From: Pseudaquidulcibacter saccharophilus
GTDB lineage: Bacteria > Pseudomonadota > Alphaproteobacteria > Caulobacterales > Aquidulcibacteraceae
Reading direction: 5' to 3'
Assembly (NCBI RefSeq): GCF_019455445.1
Contig: NZ_JAHWUS010000006.1
Span: 1-64,000 of the forward strand
Length of the DNA: 64,000 nt
Under the pieces are notes generated by a model. That model saw only the letters and a program-made list of their open reading frames with translations. It was not told where the DNA came from and did no database searches. Positions 61,442 through 64,000 of this stretch are shown here, piece after piece. The number at the start of each line of letters is the position of its first letter. Positions within the stretch are counted from its first letter, which is position 1. The position numbers were made by a program, and so were the translations under genes.

Positions 61442-62752
61442 TTATTCCGTTGCCTCAATCATATCCTTTATGGTTTGGAACAATTGATCGACTTGGGATT
61501 TATCAATGATTAATGGCGGGGATAAGGCAATCGTATCGCCAGTAACACGTATAAGCACACCTTTTTCATAGCATTTGGTGAAAACTTCATAGCCACGCGC
61601 GCCAATTTTGCCATCGCGCGGTGCAAGCTCAATACCTGCAATAAGGCCAGCATTACGAATATCAACCACGTTTTTAACACCCTTTAAAGAGTGGGCCGCA
61701 GATTGCCAATATTCATCTAATTCGCCCGCGCGCTCATAGAGGCCCTCTTTTTGCATTATATCAACGGTTGCCAACCCTGCCGCACATGCCGCCGGGTGCC
61801 CAGAACATGTATAGCCATGAAATAATTCTATTAATTCCTCTGGCCCATTCATAAAGGCATTATGGATTTTATCATGGGCAAAAACGGCACCCATTGGCAA
61901 ATAGCCATTATTTATCCCTTTGGCAGACGTAAAAATATCGGGCATAACATTATAATATTGGCTGGCAAAGGGTTTCCCCATACGACCATAGCCGGTGATA
62001 ACTTCGTCAAAAATCAACAAGCACCCAATGCGGTCACAGGCGGCGCGGATTTCTTCAAGATACCCTTTTGGTGGAATAATAACCCCTGCCGAACCGGAAA
62101 CAGGCTCAATAATAACCGCCGCAATAGTTTCAGGACCATGCAAAGCGGCGATGCGCTCCACATCTTTGGCAAGCAGCAAGCCACCATTTTCCGGCTGCCC
62201 CATGGTAAATGTATTTTCAGGCAATAATGTATGTGGCAAGTGGCTTACATATGGCAATGTCGGGAAAATTCGGCGGTTGTTTACAAGACCGCCAACTGAA
62301 ATCCCACCAAAATTCACCCCATGATATGCTTTTTCACGACCGATAAGGCGAACCCGTTTACTATCACCCTTGGCTTGATGATATGCAAGGGCGATTTTTA
62401 ATGCTGTCTCAACACTTTCAGAGCCTGAATTTGTAAAGAAAACATGACCGAATCCATTGGGTGCAATTGTGCTTAGCTTTTCGGCAAATTCAAATGCAAC
62501 AGGATGTCCCATTTGAAAACTTGGCGCATAATCAAGCTGTGACATCTGTTTAGAGACGGCATCAACAATTTCTTTGCGCCCATGCCCGGCATTAACAGTC
62601 CAAAGACCGGCTGTACCATCCAAAACTTTACGATCATCATGTGAAGTGTAATACATCCCACTTGCGGAAACCAATAAGCGTGGATTGTTTTTAAATTGAC
62701 GATTGGCGGTAAATGGCATCCAATAGGATTTTAAATCGGGTGAGTTTGTCAT
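61442..62752 (-). CDS. Omega-amino acid:pyruvate aminotransferase
   Basis: Class-III PLP aminotransferase of 436 residues. The N-terminal YWMPFTANRQFKNNPRLL is characteristic of the beta-alanine:pyruvate transaminases. The PLP lysine is in FTSAKGINNGYLPMGAV, FDEVITGYGRMGK carries the pyridine-nitrogen Asp, and NSGSESVETALKIA binds phosphate. Beta-alanine would give malonate semialdehyde, the substrate of the MmsA-type dehydrogenase at 10859. The palindrome TTGTTATAACAA 20 bp upstream is the same as at mmsA. The gene is monocistronic in this window. Other omega-amino acids or amines are possible substrates. Confidence 0.9.
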   Translation of the reverse strand: MTNSPDLKSYWMPFTANRQFKNNPRLLVSASGMYYTSHDDRKVLDGTAGLWTVNAGHGRKEIVDAVSKQMSQLDYAPSFQMGHPVAFEFAEKLSTIAPNGFGHVFFTNSGSESVETALKIALAYHQAKGDSKRVRLIGREKAYHGVNFGGISVGGLVNNRRIFPTLPYVSHLPHTLLPENTFTMGQPENGGLLLAKDVERIAALHGPETIAAVIIEPVSGSAGVIIPPKGYLEEIRAACDRIGCLLIFDEVITGYGRMGKPFASQYYNVMPDIFTSAKGINNGYLPMGAVFAHDKIHNAFMNGPEELIELFHGYTCSGHPAACAAGLATVDIMQKEGLYERAGELDEYWQSAAHSLKGVKNVVDIRNAGLIAGIELAPRDGKIGARGYEVFTKCYEKGVLIRVTGDTIALSPPLIIDKSQVDQLFQTIKDMIEATE

Positions 62753-62771
62753 ATTTATCCCTGAATCAAAA

Positions 62772-62783
62772 TTGTTATAACAA
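62772..62783. promoter_or_regulatory. 12-bp perfect palindrome upstream of the aminotransferase
   Basis: TTGTTATAACAA within a 15-bp sequence (62771-62785) identical to 10833-10847 upstream of mmsA. On the minus strand it would overlap the -10 (TATAAC) of a weak promoter with TTGTCG upstream. Probably the second operator of one regulator. Confidence 0.5.
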
Positions 62784-62854
62784 ATTTAATGCAGATTACG
62801 ACAAATTTCCATAAAGGCAATGGCCTTGGAAAATTCTTTTTTATAAATCACACT

Positions 62855-63319
62855 CTATTCACGTATATCGTCAAGGTTTAATGATACAATATTTATTTGT
62901 GCATCAATGGCACGAATTAACGTCCCCTTTTTCCTGCGCAATGCATAAGCACGCATTGTAAATAATGGTGAAAACTCCAAATCCTTAATCGGCGAATGAC
63001 CGACAATAACTGGCGTATTGAAATAGACATTATTTTCATCATCAAGGAATAAATGCCATTTTCCACCATGCAATGTTCTTATATTCTCACCAAGGAAACG
63101 AGCAAAAGTGATGCTAATTTTCGAAATCTCATCTTTGGATTTACCTTGCACCATTAAATCAAAAAGGGATTCCAACTTCTCATAACAAGGTTCTGATAGA
63201 TTTAAATTGAAATTATATTTTGTCGCTTCTGCAAAAAGCCAATCCAACTGCTCATCCATTTCAATTAAGAAATTTTCAAAATCAGCTTTTTCTTTTGTAA
63301 ATTCTTTTTTATATTTCAT
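62855..63319 (-). CDS. Hypothetical protein, possible immunity-type protein
   Basis: 154-residue cytoplasmic protein that I cannot place firmly. The N-terminal half is charged and helical (KEKADFENFLIEMDEQLDWL). The C-terminal half has FARFLGENIRTLHGGKWHLF and then DEN, VYFNTPVIVGHSPIKD and SPLFTMRAYALRRKKG, a layout loosely like DUF3806-type domains found in some polymorphic-toxin immunity proteins. It stands head to head with an Imm70-like gene, which supports an immunity role only by association. The ribosome site is poor. No toxin gene is visible. Confidence 0.6.
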   Translation of the reverse strand: MKYKKEFTKEKADFENFLIEMDEQLDWLFAEATKYNFNLNLSEPCYEKLESLFDLMVQGKSKDEISKISITFARFLGENIRTLHGGKWHLFLDDENNVYFNTPVIVGHSPIKDLEFSPLFTMRAYALRRKKGTLIRAIDAQINIVSLNLDDIRE

Positions 63320-63390
63320 TTATAATATCTATTTTTACATAATTAGTAATTATTCAAAATAATTTGTATCACTATATTTGGGAAAAATAT

Positions 63391-63807
63391 ATGTCTATTG
63401 GAATTACTGTTGGGGCCATCACCGATGAAATCGGAAACGGCGACTTTATTCATGCTTTTTTCTCATCAATTTGTGCATTATGCGAACCGAACGGTTGGGG
63501 CAGCAAGTACCCACTTTTAATGAATGAGTTATATCAAGGAAGTCTTGCTTGGAATAACGCAAAGCAAGCGTTATTAGAGCTAAAGGATGCCAGATTATGC
63601 CTTGAAAAATTTCCGCCAGCAGCGGTCGTTTGGGACATAAATGAACCCGATTCCCGCCCACCATGGGGTGACAAAATTGCAGGCACAATTACCAATATGG
63701 GCAATTATTTTGTTTCAAGTTCTGGCAGAGATTTATTTGATTTACTCGAAGAAGCATTAGAAGCATCATATACATCAAAAAAAGATGCAATTATTGAACA
63801 TTTTTAG
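63391..63807 (+). CDS. Imm70-like immunity protein
   Basis: 138-residue protein resembling the Imm70 family of polymorphic-toxin immunity proteins. Shared features as I recall the family: GITVGAITDEIGNGDFIHAF, then FFSSICALCEPNGWGSKYP with LMNELYQGSL, a mid-protein VVWDINEPDSRPPWGDKI and a C-terminal NYFVSSSGRDLFDLLEEALE. ATG 63391 has GGGAA 6 bp upstream, better than the in-frame start at 63364. No cognate toxin or secretion gene lies in the remaining 190 bp, so it is an orphan within this window; the toxin could be just beyond the right edge. Family assignment is from memory of conserved motifs. Confidence 0.7.
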   Translation: MSIGITVGAITDEIGNGDFIHAFFSSICALCEPNGWGSKYPLLMNELYQGSLAWNNAKQALLELKDARLCLEKFPPAAVVWDINEPDSRPPWGDKIAGTITNMGNYFVSSSGRDLFDLLEEALEASYTSKKDAIIEHF

Positions 63808-64000
63808 AAGCACCCTCCAATTAAAATAGAATAAAATTCTAAATACTCACCTTTTCCCCTAACTTAAAAACAAGACTCCGTACAATCTCCTGAAATATGG
63901 CAAAAACGCAAACAGAATCTCATTCTTTATTTGTTGGTGTTTATAGGTTGATAATCCATGGTTCAAAATTGAAGCAATAAATCGGCAATGTTAAATGTGC

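Noticed and set aside
1-64000. rRNA, tRNA, CRISPR arrays, transposases, prophage genes
   Set aside because: I looked for these and saw none. Repeats found are short inverted repeats in intergenic gaps, not spaced direct repeats or element ends.

Overview
The window is AT-rich, dense bacterial DNA with no rRNA, tRNA, CRISPR array or insertion sequence that I can see. The gene content points to an alphaproteobacterium of a Caulobacterales/Sphingomonadales-like lifestyle: large TonB-dependent receptors, two FHS-family sugar transporters, an ActR/RegA-type regulator, a DUF2147 protein and a Xanthomonas/Caulobacter-type sucrose locus. This placement is an inference. No marker gene is present to settle it.

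Region 1 (1-4910): a multicomponent phenol hydroxylase operon of the dmpKLMNOP type on the minus strand, with the last gene cut by the window edge. A divergent GntR/FCD regulator faces it. Region 2 (5066-10796): a tripartite RND efflux pump (adaptor, AcrB-like pump, outer-membrane channel). Region 3 (10859-14653): acylating methylmalonate/malonate-semialdehyde dehydrogenase, 3-hydroxyisobutyryl-CoA hydrolase and an MFS carrier, which fits valine or beta-alanine breakdown. Region 4 (14654-15307): a structured non-coding stretch with a candidate small RNA, then a small protein of unknown function.

Region 5 (15315-25488): a fatty-acid beta-oxidation cluster on the minus strand. It holds an acyl-CoA ligase, a hotdog-fold protein, two thiolases, two bifunctional hydratase/dehydrogenases of opposite domain order, and a TetR regulator. 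Similar AAACG-CGTTT boxes lie just after the -10 of both operon promoters. Region 6 (25853-33014): a DUF2147 protein, FadL, a succinate-semialdehyde dehydrogenase, a GMC alcohol dehydrogenase paired with a class-3 aldehyde dehydrogenase (compare AlkJ/AlkH), and an orphan ActR/RegA-like regulator. Regions 1, 2, 5 and 6 read together as uptake, tolerance and oxidation of aromatic and aliphatic hydrophobic compounds.

Region 7 (33161-40991): a sucrose locus like Xanthomonas sux: LacI regulator, MFS transporter, TonB-dependent receptor, amylosucrase and ROK fructokinase, with two identical 14-bp LacI-type operators in the divergent promoter region. Region 8 (40977-54716): a second glycan locus, all on the minus strand: GH89 alpha-N-acetylglucosaminidase, an HGSNAT/NagX-like membrane acetyltransferase, a LacI regulator, a TonB-dependent receptor, GH3 and GH30 hydrolases, and two FHS transporters. 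Region 9 (54818-61288): sulfate ABC transport genes (cysA, cysW, cysT, sbp), interrupted by fhs and a nitrobindin-like gene. Region 10 (61442-64000): an omega-amino acid:pyruvate aminotransferase whose promoter shares a 15-bp sequence with mmsA, then two small genes, one resembling the Imm70 immunity family.

The observations I rate highest are the shared mmsA/aminotransferase palindrome, the GH89-HGSNAT gene pair, a candidate small RNA at 14736-14826 with a Fur-like box in its promoter, and mutually exclusive hairpins between the receptor and GH3 genes of the second glycan locus.
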